64,000 bases of DNA from Balanoglossus misakiensis (lineage: Eukaryota; Hemichordata): NCBI GenBank assembly GCA_040954595.2, contig CM082595.2:4650001-4714000 (forward strand), given 5' to 3'. Below the pieces are notes generated by a model. It did not search any database, was not told the DNA's origin, and worked only from the letters and a program-made list of their open reading frames with translations. This document shows, piece after piece, positions 13,157 through 26,389 of this stretch; the first letter of the stretch is position 1; every line of letters starts with the position of its first letter. Both the position numbers and the translations under genes were made by a program.

Positions 13157-15387
13157 CTTGCTGGTGTAAGACCTTGTATAAATGTAGAAACCATGTGTGG
13201 TCCCTTCCTTGCCTCCAATCAATGCATCAGCTATTTGTGTTTGTAATTAACAAGATATGTGGCACCCATTCCACTGATGGATGGCACATGTCCGACAACC
13301 CGCCTGGACTGAGGTCCGTGCACACACAGGAGAATCTTAAATTACCGGTGATGAGATCAACCAGGTACGGTAGCTAGAAATGGGAGGGGCCCATGGAATT
13401 GATTGATGGAGAAGTGTCTTTTCATATATTCAAATGATGACAGAACTTAAGCTCCACCCCTCTTGGATGGGGGGGGGGGGGTTGCTACAATGCAATGTGG
13501 GTAATCTCACAACCAAGGACGGAATAGCAGGGTGCACTGTGGGTAATCAAAACAGCCAGGCATTAGCCAATGAATATAATGAGCATCGTTACAGCTAGCT
13601 CTGTAGGTCCTTTCACGCCTTGACTAACTCTGCTAGTAATCTTGTACGGCATGGAGTGGGAGAGAAATTCGACTTCTTTCCTCTTTCGCTTACTCCTCAC
13701 AGTTTTGTCCTCTTCAACTCTCTCCCTCCCCCTCTTTCTATCATAGGTATCCAGATCATCAAACTCAAGTCCAGCCTGGCACCTTCCTCACACTAACCAC
13801 TCTTAACCCTCCCCCCCCCCCATTTCCATGTAGAGAGGTCCAACTTTACCAGAAAAACAATGGATTCAGACCAAACGATGGTGTTGAAGGGTTAAACTCC
13901 CAGACACTGGGTCTACACCTAAACTGAAAATGTCACTCCACATGCTATGACATTAGTCAGCTCTCTTCTGTATTCTGGAAAAATTCTAAAATCGACCAAG
14001 CGCCCCGAAAGACAGATTTATAATGCACAGGTGTAGATTTGTGATCTTTACATTAATTTATCCCCCCTACGTTTTGACCTAACATGATTTGAATGCAAAT
14101 AAGACAGATTCGTTGTTCATTTGTAGAAATTGATGACGTAACAAATCTGATCAGTAAAATCCACTGTATTTACATAATTTATACAGGTGTCTTGAGTTTT
14201 GAAGTATTTGCGACTTTTTACGATGAAACGACTTGATTCAAGTTAGCCATACAGAAGAAAACAACACCACATAAAATCTTCGGTGAATTTAATTCGACAC
14301 CAAACATCACCACCAGTTCACAGATGGGAGAAGATCTAAATGGCGTGACTTTAATGAGGCATCAATGAATTAGAGACCCACTTCAGATTCTCAGCCAAAG
14401 TTTACAGTTCCCATAAACTAATTACATTCAAACAATACAGCCACTAGTGACTACCCACTCTAAAAATGTCAATGTATGCGCAGTCACGTTCTCCCATATG
14501 GACTGAATTTGTCGCCAAAAAATGACTGGTTACGTCATTTTTCTAGTTGTATAAGAAAAGAAACGGAAAGTCTTGAAGTGCCCATCCCATAATTGTTATT
14601 TTTAACCACTACTCGTGGATTGCATACACATGATACTAGGTCCATAGCGTCACTTTTAATTATTTGCCTTAATTGCGCTCATTACAGCATCAGCTGCCCA
14701 TTAACACTGATGCCGTCCTGCTCCTCAAACACAATGCAAACCCATGCAATTTGCACAAACCCTCAATCGGCAATTGTTTTCCACAGAAGTTAAACGGAAG
14801 TCGTTCAGCGCTTGACTGGTCTTGAAGTGGCGAGAATAGCCACCTCTTTGAGGAGTCAAACCTCCCCCGGGGGATTCCCCTCCCCTAGGGGGAACAAGAC
14901 ATCAAGGTTGCCTGATTCTTCTTAGTGCGCTCACTTGCAGTTTTCTGTGATTTGTTTTTCCGGTGCTTAGGTGTAACCATGACAACTAGGACTTAGGGAA
15001 AGCAGGTCGCTATGAAACACTTCCTCATGGCAATGCAATGCACCCATTGCGAAGCTCTTATATTGCCAACGAAACAGGAATAGAACATCTGGAGAAGAGG
15101 AAGGGGGGGGGGGGTCTTCAAAAGCCTCTGCACAGGTTTCAAGCCTCCTTTGACGAACACACACAGCAGATATTCAACGACACATAGATGTCACACTTTC
15201 TGATTTAACTCCACACAGACATCTGCACAAGTCGGCCTTGAGACACACAGCTCCTAGAGAAACTGACTTGACAGAGATTAGAGCAGCTCCCTGTTATTCA
15301 AATCAAAGCAATAACAATCCCTGCACCCGGTGATCTTTTCTGCTCTCACGTTTCTCACGGAGACTGGAGCTGGGCGTACCTGGCTCC
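13157..15387. other. Gene-free stretch between two mobile elements
   Basis: Holds a poly-G run near 13,470, two ZNF143-like motifs (13488-13501 and 13531-13543), one TTAA MITE at 13.8 kb and an octamer ATGCAAAT at 14093. No coding sequence was recognised. Confidence 0.55.
13803..13896 (-). mobile_element. Short TTAA-flanked MITE, copy 2
   Basis: Begins TTAACCC with a long C run and ends GAAGGGTTAA. The interior on the minus strand has CCATTGTTTTTCTGGTAAAG. TTAA is present on both sides. Confidence 0.75.
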
Positions 15388-15390
15388 TAA

Positions 15391-16486
15391 GGGACTGTCC
15401 AGAATTTACTTCCAGGGGGGGGCTGGAGGATTTTCAGGGGGGGCCACCCATTTTCCCCAAGAAAAATTAGGGGGGGTCAGACATAAAAATCACAATCCTT
15501 TAGGGGGGGGCCATGTAAAAAACTCTCACAAACTCAATATTTGCCCAGAAGTACTGATTTATAAGAAACAAACCACCATGGCTACCTGGATGACAGATGA
15601 ACTCCGCAAGTGCATTAAATCTTCATAAGCTTGAATTTCCGGTAATTTTTACGGTGGGTTATTTTGTATACCTACTACAGTTTCTTGTTCTACTCTGTGA
15701 AGCATAATAAAATGCCCAGTATTTGGCCTGCCAGCACAGACCATAAATGTACAGTGAACAGTCAGTGTAGTTACTGTTGACGAGCTCAATTCAAGTCCAG
15801 ACTAGAATTCGTTAATTTTCTCATCAATCATTCATATATGTATATAAAAAGTTAATTTGCTTTTGGGTTCATTAAAATGCAGCTTTGAGCTCTGTATTTT
15901 ATAAAATTTTCTTACAGGGGAGGGGGACACCCCCTCCCAAACCCACCCCCTTCACTTCTCGGTTTACAATATCTGCCAACACAATACAAATACTTAACAA
16001 ATATAAACAATGTTCAGTTTTAATATCCACTGATGAGGAAAAACATCAGTTTCAAATTCTTTTCATGGGAGCGCTGTTTTTCTTTTTTTACAAGATAGAT
16101 AGGTGATGTGTTTTGCTGTGTGAAAGAAAATGGGGGGTGGGATTTCAAAATTTTAAGCTGTTCGGAAGGGGGGGATTTGAAAATATTTCGGGTTGTGTAC
16201 GGGGGGCATGTGAAAATTAACGGTAAAAACAATTTAATTCTCCCCCCCCCCCTTCCAGAGGTGTTTGTAAATGCAGCCTTATCAGACTGTATGTGTCGTA
16301 GTCTGTACCGGTAAGCATGCATGTATATATTGGGGGGGGGGGGGGGGGTCATGGAAAAAAAACAGGAAATTTACGGGGGGGCCACAGATTTCCTCCACAA
16401 TTTACAAGGGGGGGCCATGGAAAAAAATCACCAGGAAAATAAGAAATCCTCCAGCCCCACCCTGGAAGTAAATTCTGGACAGTCCC
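15391..16486. mobile_element. Harbinger-like non-autonomous element with G-rich internal repeats
   Basis: The ends form inverted repeats of about 45 bp: GGGACTGTCCAGAATTTACT at the left and its complement at the right, with roughly one mismatch and including a GGGGGCTGGAGGATTT stretch. TAA flanks both ends (15388-15390 and 16487-16489), which fits a 3-bp target duplication of PIF/Harbinger type. The 1.1 kb interior has no transposase that I can see. It has about seven copies of a GGGGGGGCCATGGAAAA-like motif spaced 31-40 bp apart in two groups near the ends. Confidence 0.75.
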
Positions 16487-16860
16487 TAATATCAATTAAT
16501 TGATTAAACCAAACCCTATTAGCCGATTAGCATCTGCTTTCATTGTCAGTTTGCGGAGACAATGCAGTGACCTTGAGGGCGCTTTCTCTCTGGGACAATC
16601 TTCCACAGTGTAGGGGTGATTTCCCCAGTGAGTATTAAAGATAGGCGGCATTGTGAGATTGGGAATTGGTTTTCTATGGTCTTTTTTTAGGTCTGCAGAC
16701 AAGAGGAGGGGAAGTTTTAGTCTCCCTTGTTTGTTTTTACAACCCCGGTGAGGTAGCAGCCTCCACTGTCAAAATACAATGCACTGGCTGGCATCATCTG
16801 AAGCTTCATTTGCTTGTTAGATTCAGCCACCTGGCGTCTGATCAAATTGTCATCCACATA

Positions 16861-17041
16861 CAGCTAAACCTCTCTATAGTGGCCAGTCAAGGGACTTTCC
16901 TAAACTGGCCTTTATAGAGACGTGACCTTTATATAGAGGTTTACTTAACACACATGTGAATTGCACAGGGACTGTAACAAAGTGGCCACTATATACAGGT
17001 GAGCACTTTATAGGGGTGACCACTAAGAGGGGTTTGACTGA
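16861..17041 (+). mobile_element. 'CAGTCAAACC' MITE, copy 1
   Basis: Left end CAGCTAAACCTCTCTATAG and right end GGGGTTTGACTG are imperfect inverted repeats. The interior has TAAACTGGCCTTTATAGAG, CACATGTGAATTGCACAGGG and GTGGCCACTATATA, shared with the 27.3 and 50.1 kb copies. Confidence 0.8.
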
Positions 17042-17070
17042 ATTGGAGTTTGTGAGCTTTTACACATTAG

Positions 17071-17242
17071 ATTTGAAAAAAAAAACTGTTTTCATGTGCA
17101 TGTGTGTGAAACTTCTGGTACTAACTCTTGACTGCTGACACGTCTAACTAGAGATCATTTGAAAATAAAACCTGTTTTTATGTGTATGTGTGTGAAACTT
17201 CTGGTACTAACTCTTGACTGCTGACACGGTCTCACTAGAAAT
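17071..17242 (+). repeat. Two-copy tandem duplication, 86-bp unit
   Basis: Both units contain GTGTGTGAAACTTCTGGTAC and TAACTCTTGACTGCTGACAC. They differ mainly in the A-run and in CATGTGCATG versus TATGTGTATG. It lies directly downstream of the MITE at 16.9 kb. Confidence 0.85.
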
Positions 17243-17544
17243 CGTCTGCCACAGTAACCAGACACACGATACAATGTGAATTCCACAAAACTCGACGCTT
17301 GAAAATCCACTCCCTTATATCAAGAAAAGCAAAAAGCATTGACAGTTCTGGCAAACAAGGCAATCCTTTTGAAAAAGGGTTAAAACCAGACACTTTGAAG
17401 TACAGTTCTCAACTGGCTGGCCGGGGCACTTATGCTGGGAGTGGAAGGAGGGCGATTGAGTCACCTGCGAAAAAAAGTGACTGAATGACTTTTCCTGTGT
17501 GTACACCCATTCAAGAATACAGCCAGCTACGAGATCAGAAGCAA

Positions 17545-17748
17545 TACTGTAAAACACTTTATTTTCGCGAGCAATTAATTTTCGCCAAATACGCGAGAGC
17601 CAAAATAGCGTGAAAATAAAAAGTCGCGTAAATTTTTTTTTGAAGATAACGATGCAGTGAATGAAATAAGAGAACGCGAAAATTAATACAGTGGCCTCTG
17701 TCAATATCACGAAAAATTTAACTCGCGAAAATAAAGTGTTTTACAGTA
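17545..17748 (+). mobile_element. CG-rich fold-back MITE, copy 1
   Basis: Terminal inverted repeats TACTGTAAAACACTTTAT, continuing into TTTCGCGAG, bound a 204-bp element rich in TTCGCG. The outer TA at each end is consistent with a Tc1/mariner-type TA target. The interior contains GATAACGATGCAGTGAATGA, which is shared with other copies. Confidence 0.9.
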
Positions 17749-20270
17749 TTAAAGAAGGACTTTACACTGAAGTGTTTAACAAAGCGCTCACTCTGCAGGA
17801 AGAGATATAGAGGGGGGCTTTTCACAAATTGCAATGCACACACTCATGAAAGAACGACAGGGGGATATCCTGCTCCCTTCCAGCGCCAGTCTGCTGCGGG
17901 TCCCCATTAATTCATCAGCAAATATTAGGTCAATTAATGGCGGGAGTTATTGCCAATACAGTGGCAATGAATTGAGTATATTGGAATATCAAACAAGGCG
18001 TACTACAGACAAGCTCCCGGTAAGCCCGGATTGACCTCTGGGCAAATATGCCTTCCGTAGTTGAGTGAGAGACTTGTACTCAGAGTGTCGGAACTCGGGG
18101 GTCCCCCCACAAAGAAAAAAATCCACAGGGCTTTTCTGGAGTTTCAGGGAGCTGTCAACAATACCACAGTGAAAGGGGGTCACAAAAGAGAACCTATTAG
18201 CTACGAAAATCACTTGGGCAAAATGTTAATAACTAAGCCATACAGTTTCAATTGGTGTAATTTGCTTTTAATTAATGACTTAGGCTAGGTCAATTTTCCG
18301 GGAAGATAAGAAAAGAAGGAATGCTGAACTAAAGAAACCACAGGGATGAATGAATTCATCTGATTTCAAGATCCGTATCAGAGTTCAGTTTGCCTAACTC
18401 GTGTACAGGAGGAAGCACCTGTCAATGTGTTTGTTTGCCTAACTCTACGCACATGAAGTTGGTGAGTCGGGGACACTTTCTCTAGACGAGTAGGAGTCAC
18501 AGAATAAAAACTCACATCCCCAACGACCTGGGATCACATATCTTACATACGTTGAGGATATTTTGTCTTATGTACACAAGCCGCAGGTGAGTGTGAGACA
18601 AAATACCCAAGTGAGAAATCATATCTTGAGTCATTGGTGTGTGAGATTCTTTTGTTCATGATCAGAAAATGTGATGAATTCGCATCAAACTCCAAAACTA
18701 ACCTGAGCTGGTCAGTTTTTTTCCTGAGATATTTTGTCAGTTTTCGCAGAAATTAAGTGCTGCGAAAGATTCTGAGTACAATTTACATATAGCAATGGGT
18801 CATAAACAGAGAGACATGGAGGCAATCTGTGAAGTGAAGTTGTATTTCACACTATGCTGTCACAAAAAGCAAGAACAACACAAAGTAAACGCAGTATGCA
18901 CACAAGACGAGTCACAAACAAAATTTAGCATTTTATTCTAGCGTTGCGCAACTCAAACAGGGAGCCTAAACCCATGACAAACTTTCACTTGTAAAATATC
19001 AGTTTGATGCTTTAATGTGAAGACAATGACACAATTAAGAAAACAGAAGGACGTTAATTGACTCTCTGATGGGGGAGTGGCCACTGCAGGGAGGACTTTT
19101 CACCGATTTGTGAAAATCAATTTCATTGAAGAAAGATTTCACAACATGGTGGTTTTTTCTTCACAATGGTTTTATTGGTTCTGGGCATTTTCAGTATGAG
19201 GGGTCTTTTTACCGATCTCAGTGCTGATCAAAAATGTCCACTTAGATTTTTATCCTGTCTTAATTTTCACATTCAAAATCTTGGCTGTGTAGTTTATCTG
19301 ATGTTCACGCAAACGAAACAATTGTTTTCTGAGAAAATTGACAGAATCTTTCCCTTTTCAACTCCACTATACCAGCTCTGACTAAAAACAGTCAATGTTC
19401 AAGTTGCCACTAATTGATTCTGGTAGACGAAGGTATTTCATGGGACTCATCAGAAGAAGAACATCCATTTTTTTTACGATATAACCCATTTGCCCTTCTA
19501 CAAATTAAAAGAAATACTTTTTCATCAGCAAGATCATGAAAAAATATATCTTTATGATGAGATGCTTTTATATAATACAGGGAGAAACATGGATAAGGTA
19601 CAATCTTTGGCAGGTAATGTAAGCAGAAACAATTAAGACAGTTTATTTTAGCAAGGACAAAAAAACAGTAGTCTATTTTAGTATGGGAGGAGCACACAGT
19701 CTGGTGTAAAATTCTGTTCCTGGCAAAATGTTGGTATGGAGTCCCTGGCAAACTTCATGCAGAGGTGCTAAAAACTTTCTAATGGGGGTGTTAATTTTTT
19801 GACTCAACAACAGCTGGAACAAAGGAACACTTGATGAAACAAAGGAGAGGTGCAGAGAATGGGAGGGGAACCTATTGTTCTTGCAATTAGAATTAAATTG
19901 GGAGAAACAGGGGTAGGGGGGGGGGACAGTGTTGATAACAGGCCGATGGTAGCTTCTAGTGATAAACAGGGTTTTGACATCTTGCTGAATTCTTTTAACT
20001 TATTTAAGACTGGTCTCCAACACACAGGCTGTGATTTCATTCTCATTTTGAAAACAATGCAACACAGTGATCCATGTAAAATCCTCGAGTGCAACAAACA
20101 CTGGTGCATGATGGGAAAGCTGGCAAAAGTCAACAATGACGTACAGCTCAGCTTAACGTTTGATTATTCATACACGCTCATGAATAATGAATGCCTTTTT
20201 TCTGTGAGTGATGCATTATGATTGCTGTAATGTCCAACAAGAAACCGGCTTTACTTATGGATAACGTGCT

Positions 20271-20334
20271 CTCTAACAAACATTATTTTTAAAAGCTTTG
20301 GGTCAATTTGACGATTTCTATATATTAAACAGGT
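20271..20334 (+). repeat. Interspersed repeat 'CTCTAACAAACAT', copy 1
   Basis: CTCTAACAAACATTATTTTT, then GCTTTGGGTCAATTTGACGA. Shared with 35.97 and 45.33 kb. The family boundaries are not clear. Confidence 0.6.
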
Positions 20335-22324
20335 GCCGCACTGATTTAATCAGCCTCCATACAAACCGCTACATACATAGCTATCGTGGTATGAATGCAT
20401 CGCCAAGAGATGACAATATGATGCAAATCCAAGTAATATTGTCTAATGGTGAGGATTTTAGAGGATAGGGAATATATCTGAATTTTTTAATGTGGAAAAA
20501 AATATATGAAGTTTGGCAGCTATAGGGACTTCAAGAGTGGGTATAAATACATGGTTTTTTGCTTCAGCTTTATCTTGTTTTTTCTGGCTCTAAAAAAACC
20601 ACTCAGGCACACTTCACTCTGTCAAAGACAAGGTTGCGCTTGGGACAACACACAAGATGGGGACCCACTGCAAACAATTTGGAGAGAAAACAGGTCTTTT
20701 CAAAGAGACAGAGAGGGGGGCACTTGAAGATGGAAGGACCCCGTAAGTGTGCTCTCAATGACCACCAATTATCATCAATTAGCAAATTGCCTTCAAAGGC
20801 AGCTTGTTTTTTTGATGGCCCGGGCACTGGAATGTCTGCTGGTGTTTTGTTTTGTGATTAAAAGTACGGTGTGATTTTAGCAACTTTGGACGGTGTGCCT
20901 TCACAATGCGCTGGAGTTAAACCATGCGTGTCACTGTTACTCTGTGGAAATTACAGAAGAGCACTCAAACTACAGGTGAACACCCCGCGATAATAGTTTT
21001 CCTGCTTTTGTTCGTTTTATTACACTTTGCAAACCCCATCACACCTTGTTATCTGGAAAATTACAAAGTCACTTTCTTCTAACAGATCAATTTGGCGGTC
21101 GGTGAAAGGGATTGGTTTTGCCTTCAGTTACTGACAGCCACCTAGCTGCTCTGGTCACCGCATGGCAACTTCGACCCAGAAACTGCAATAGTTTCTTTTC
21201 CCTCTTTTACAAAAAAATTAAACCTTCAATTAGAAACGCAAGGATTAGAAGACTTCTCACCAACAGGACTCTGCTCAGTTTTGGTCCAAAATAAACACGA
21301 AAACCAGCCCATTGTACAAAACATTACCACTTTCAAAGCAGACATTTTAGATGTTTTGCTCTAAAATAAACGACAACTGAGAGTATGTGGAGAATTTGAC
21401 TATGTATGTTACTGGTTGCAATGGGACAAAACAGACACATATTTTGCCAAATTTACATCCAATCTCCAATAGCAACAAACAACAAGATGCATATAGTACC
21501 CTATCATCCGTTTTGAAAACTACAAACCAGGACAACGCAAATATTTTTTATTCTTTTTTTTATGCAGTTATTTTTCCAGTAGGGTGCTAATAACTTGCCA
21601 TTTGTGTCCTCTTTTCCCAGTGCCCCCTCCCCCAGTCCCTCACATCACATTCAGATGGTAACAGTATTGGTAAATATTTACCATACTGCATCCACAGATA
21701 ATACAGTAGTATAAGAAAGTTACTATTATCACTATATCATTCCACAAATCTGTTGAAAATTTCCGTGTGTATGATGGGTATGAGAGTGTGCACGTGTTTG
21801 GAATCTCCACCTTTTTTTCTGCTTTTCTTATGCAAAAACCATGCATCTTGGATGACCATGCTTTTTAAACTCGCTTGGAGTGAAGTGTGGTTTGGCCGCC
21901 ATGCCTCAAGGCTACAGTATAGTTCTAGCCCACTTGAAATCACAATTTTGTCCCTCGGACTCTGTCAATTCCAGCACAGAGGGTCACTCGCTCTTGAGCG
22001 CTGATTATACAGATGAGGGCATGGTGCGATCAGGATAATACGATAATTAACAGGCTAAGAGGCCGGAGAAAAATCCTATTATATCGAACTGGAATTTGGT
22101 TTCTGGGAGTATCCTGTGACTGGAAAGCCTCTGCCGGCTCAGAAAGGAATGCAAACTTGCCATAAAAACAACTAGCAATCCCCTGTAAAAATATGTTTGC
22201 GTTTAACTTAAGACGTACAATATCTCTTTCTCTATGGGTGTACGACTAGCCCTGAGGTTTTAAAGACTTTAAATGTAAAACCACTGGCACCATGTGCGTT
22301 GTCGTGGTTTGTAGTGCAGATTAT

Positions 22325-22534
22325 TACTGTAAAACACTTTATTTTCGCAAGCAATAAATTTTCACGAAATGTGAGAGCCAAAATAGCCTGAAAATAAAAA
22401 GTCGCGTAATTTTTTTTGGGAGATAACGATGCAGTGAATGAAATAAGAGAACGCGAAAATTAATACTCGCGAAACAGTGGCCTCTCTTGATATCGCGAAA
22501 ATTTCAACTCGCGAAAATAAAGTGTTTTACAGTA
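22325..22534 (+). mobile_element. CG-rich fold-back MITE, copy 2
   Basis: Same family and orientation as the 17.5 kb copy, 210 bp, with both inverted ends and the shared interior (GATAACGATGCAGTGAATGA, ACAGTGGCCTCT). Confidence 0.9.
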
Positions 22535-22719
22535 TATATCATGCCTACTCTATCTATCCAGGTGTTATCTGGCTTTAACATTGGCTATGGTGACAAAGTT
22601 CAAAGTATATAGGGTTGCACTCGGAGTGGTTTAAAATGAGTTTTTGTCGGAAGAATTCTGTTGGCGATGTTTTGGATTGTCCACACGGATGCAAAAGTCG
22701 TTCTCGTTTCTCTGAAATC

Positions 22720-22800
22720 TTTCACCCCCAGTTCTCTCGTTAGAGGTCCAACCTTAACATAGAAAACAATGGGTTTGGACCGAACCATGGGTTTAAAGGG
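22720..22800 (-). mobile_element. Short TTAA-flanked MITE, copy 3
   Basis: Runs TTTCACCCCCAGTTCTCTCG to CCATGGGTTTAAAGGG in reverse orientation. The core AGAAAACAATGGGTTTGGAC matches the family. Flanking TTAA has decayed. Confidence 0.75.
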
Positions 22801-23608
22801 ATGAATCTTTCTTTCCCGTCTTATTTTCACCCCATAACTCATCTCTGAAAGTGTTTCAATTTCCAGCAGTTAAAAAATACACAATTATCCCGACAGAAAT
22901 CGCTAGAGGGAGGAGGTGAAATTCTGGACACCCAACCCTCCCCTCAGGGTGTTGTCCATTGTATGGTAGTAATGTCGCTGTCTTGCACATGTGGTGGCCA
23001 GGATAAGATGTAATCACAACATACTGCAGAGACCGTTCTTGCGAATGTCTACAGGCTTTTTTTTACATACAGTTATTTACAGCAAAAGAAAACAACGCAA
23101 GAAAACTTCAGGTTTTCAGTTGGCGGAGACAATTACGATATTTGTCTTCAGTGTTCCATGGATTTCATTTTCGCGGGAGAGGATCTCGGAGTTTACGCCC
23201 CGGGGTAATATTTTCGAGAGGGCGGATGGAGTCTTACAGAGGAGGATGGCAAACAGCGCAAAAGGGGATGAGAGAGAAAAGGTGGATGACATTGGAAGAA
23301 TGTTTAGAGAGGTGCCTTAAATCTTGTTGGGAATTCTCTTTAAAGGTTCCACCTGAAACCTGAAAGTACATTTGTACACACAGTTCCACAGGGTGGGAAA
23401 CATAATATTCTTCTGTGGGAACGTCGGGCAAACACGGCCGAAAAATATGCGTCGCCGGGGAGTTGTCAGTGGAGTGTGTCCGAGGAGGATACGGGTACTG
23501 TTATGATGAAAAGAACAGTGAACACAATGCCTTCAGAGAAGAAGACATAGCAAGTTGTACTGGGTGAATGTTTGGACGTTGTGGTCATGAGGAAATGAGT
23601 GATTTTAA

Positions 23609-23840
23609 AGGGACAAAGTCTCTCTCTGGCTGCCCTTTTTTCCATTAACTATGTTTGATACAAGACACCGGTTATGTTATTCTACATGTGGATATATAGT
23701 GAATCAATTATCATCCACACAAAACTTCCATCCCACTTGTAGGATATGAGAGTAAAAATCTGGCCAAAATGAATAAATGGTAAACACCGATTACTAGTAT
23801 TCATTTTGGCCAGTTTTACACTCTCGTATCTACAAGTTAT
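23609..23840 (+). mobile_element. 'AGGGACAAAG' TTAA MITE, copy 1
   Basis: TTAA precedes AGGGACAAAGTCTCTCTC. The interior GATATATAGTGAATCAA and GGATATGAGAGTAAAAATCT is shared with copies at 26.4 and 54.4 kb. The right end forms a roughly 37-bp hairpin instead of the usual terminus. Confidence 0.78.
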
Positions 23841-24706
23841 GTCGCTGACAAGCTATTAACATTCAATTTCATATAGAAGCTCTGAAATTCTCTCCAGGTC
23901 ATGTGAAGGGAGATAGGACGATCTTCAAAAGGGCAGTAAATCCTACACTCAAAAAAACAGATCGCTCACAAGAAAAATTTAACGCTGGCAAGGCACAGCT
24001 CAGCTTCAATTCAGAATTGTATCACGCACTTTATAAATTCTGCGTCTTCTTCAAACTACAGAACTTGCAAAAAAAGCAAAGCTTTGTTCGATAATGTAGC
24101 ACTCGGATGACAAGCCACCCCCAAAACTCACCCTCTATTTCGAGCAAAAGTTGACAATGCCGTGAGAACAAAATAAGAAATGGGACCACAGGAGTTACTG
24201 ATGTGTGCGAGTCACAAGAGAATTTACTTTTTTTTCTTTTAGGGAGAAAAAAACACATCTGCGGAATGTAATGTTTCTGGTTGAAATGTTACTTATGAGA
24301 GAAGAATCTAAACTTTCATTTTAAAACAATTTGACCTTTGTGTAGGTACCGACATTAAGATTTTTTCGGGACAAAAGCCCTACCTTTATTATATTTTGAC
24401 GTAGGGGCTACTAACAAACCTGTTTTCTTTTTCTTGTGCAGGGAACAATATGATTACCGACAAATATGTGAACTTTCTTGTGTCAGCGAGACGGGAGAAA
24501 TTTCTGGGCTATGGCAAGTATGCGGCGCATACCTGTGGCACGCGGCAGTGGGAGTGGGAGGCCTGTCAGCGCGGTCTTTTCAGTCGAACGCGTGAAAAAT
24601 GGGCAGCGCATCCCCGGTATGGGCGCCTATTATCTGCAGGAATTTGACCAAACGTGGGAAACACTGTGGGCTAATTGTTTGCAAAGGGGGGGACCACTCA
24701 CCCATG

Positions 24707-24910
24707 TACTGTAAAACACTTTATTTTCGCGAGTTGGAGTTTTCGCGATATCGAGAGAGGCCACTGTTTCGCGAGTATTAATTCTCTTATTTCATTCACT
24801 GCATCGTTATCTTCAAAAACAATTTACGCGACTTTTTATTTTCACGCTATTTTGGCTCTTGCGTATTTGGCGAAAATTTATTGCTCGCGAAAATAAAGTG
24901 TTTTACAGTA
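24707..24910 (-). mobile_element. CG-rich fold-back MITE, copy 3 (reverse)
   Basis: A full-length copy in the opposite orientation. The interior reads TCATTCACTGCATCGTTATC and AGAGAGGCCACTGTTTCGCG, which are complements of the other copies. Both ends are intact. Confidence 0.9.
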
Positions 24911-26389
24911 TGTGTGTGTGCGGCCGATTGAGGTGTACTGTGGCCACGACTTGTCTCGGGTCACGCGGGGCCATTCAGCGATAGACACCCGCCGTGTGTG
25001 TGTCGCATCTGCAGCCCCCTTTGCATGGGCTCAATGAGCTGGAACCTGCAAACTGTCCGAATTGAAAGCCCGCTTAATACTTCTTGAGTTATGAGCGCTG
25101 GCCCCGCACCGACGTGCCATCTCATTGTCCCCCAGCTCTCCCCCTCCAGCATACAGGTGTTTTTCTATCGCCGTGGCAACTTCTTTCACCATCTCCGCAT
25201 CGAACAACACAACAACCTCTCTTGGTATTTCTCAATACTTGCGAAATTTGTCCGAAATAATTTCCAAATTTTTGCTTTACCTGTCTTCATTAGTTTTAAA
25301 AAATTATTCTAAGAAGCTATCCCCTTACTTTTCAGAACTCACCAAGACATACAAGCTAGAATGCAAACGTGAGCTTGATTTTCTTTCCCAACGACACTAG
25401 CATGGCAGAAAAAGAATACTACCACAACCAGGGTAACTGGCCCTGCTCGAAGCACGTCACGGCTCCCGTACTTTGCTCTTAAGGAGTGCCACAACAAAAA
25501 CAACACACTCACACAAGACATGCCCCATTTACAATGTAATGTACCTGAAAACAAACAAACTCACAGAAAATGATGCCGCACCTATCGATCACCACAATCA
25601 ATCAATATTGATTTTTGCTTCTGATATGTCACCGGGCTGGGGGTCAAGAGTCAAAAGTCTTCATAGTCAATATAATCGGGAGATGAAATCTACAATAAAT
25701 ATTCTATATGACGACTGGTGGTCATCGCCAATGTCGAGTGGCTGAGTTTGAAATTGGGTCGTGTCGCAAAGTCAACAAAGACGTGCAGGGTGACTTCACA
25801 GCAGCCTGAGAGAGAAAAAAGTACATACTTTCTCTATGCTGACTTTCTAGTGACCCCAATGCCAAATAGAAGTCACTTGCTGATCATCCAACAAAACTTC
25901 CCAGCTCACATTTGTGACAAATAACATTACAACTCAACAGGTTGAGCTTAGGAGAGACACTTCTGTCGTTTTGCAGACACAGCCAAGTCTGCTGATTTTG
26001 TTTGTTTTTATTTATTGAATCAGATCAAGCAGAGAGAAAGAGATTGATGTTCTCAGCACCAACAGTTAATGGGACAGAAAATACAATGCTACAAGGTAAA
26101 TATTTGTTTCTACAAAGACTGCCAGCATACTTTGCCTTCTCACCTTACAAATAGAGAGGCCAATGTCGCCCTAATATTATAATGTGGGAGCTCGTATTTG
26201 AACCTTTCGACCAAACCCTCCACCACCTCACAACCATAAAGAAAGATGGGTTTCATTAATTATCTTCATATGAAAACAACAGAATTTGACATCGTAACTG
26301 ATCCACCTTGATAGATATTTTGGAGGTTCAGACTGGACAGTTTACGGCAGTGAAGCACTGGTACTCTAGTTTCTTTCTTTGGAATTTAA

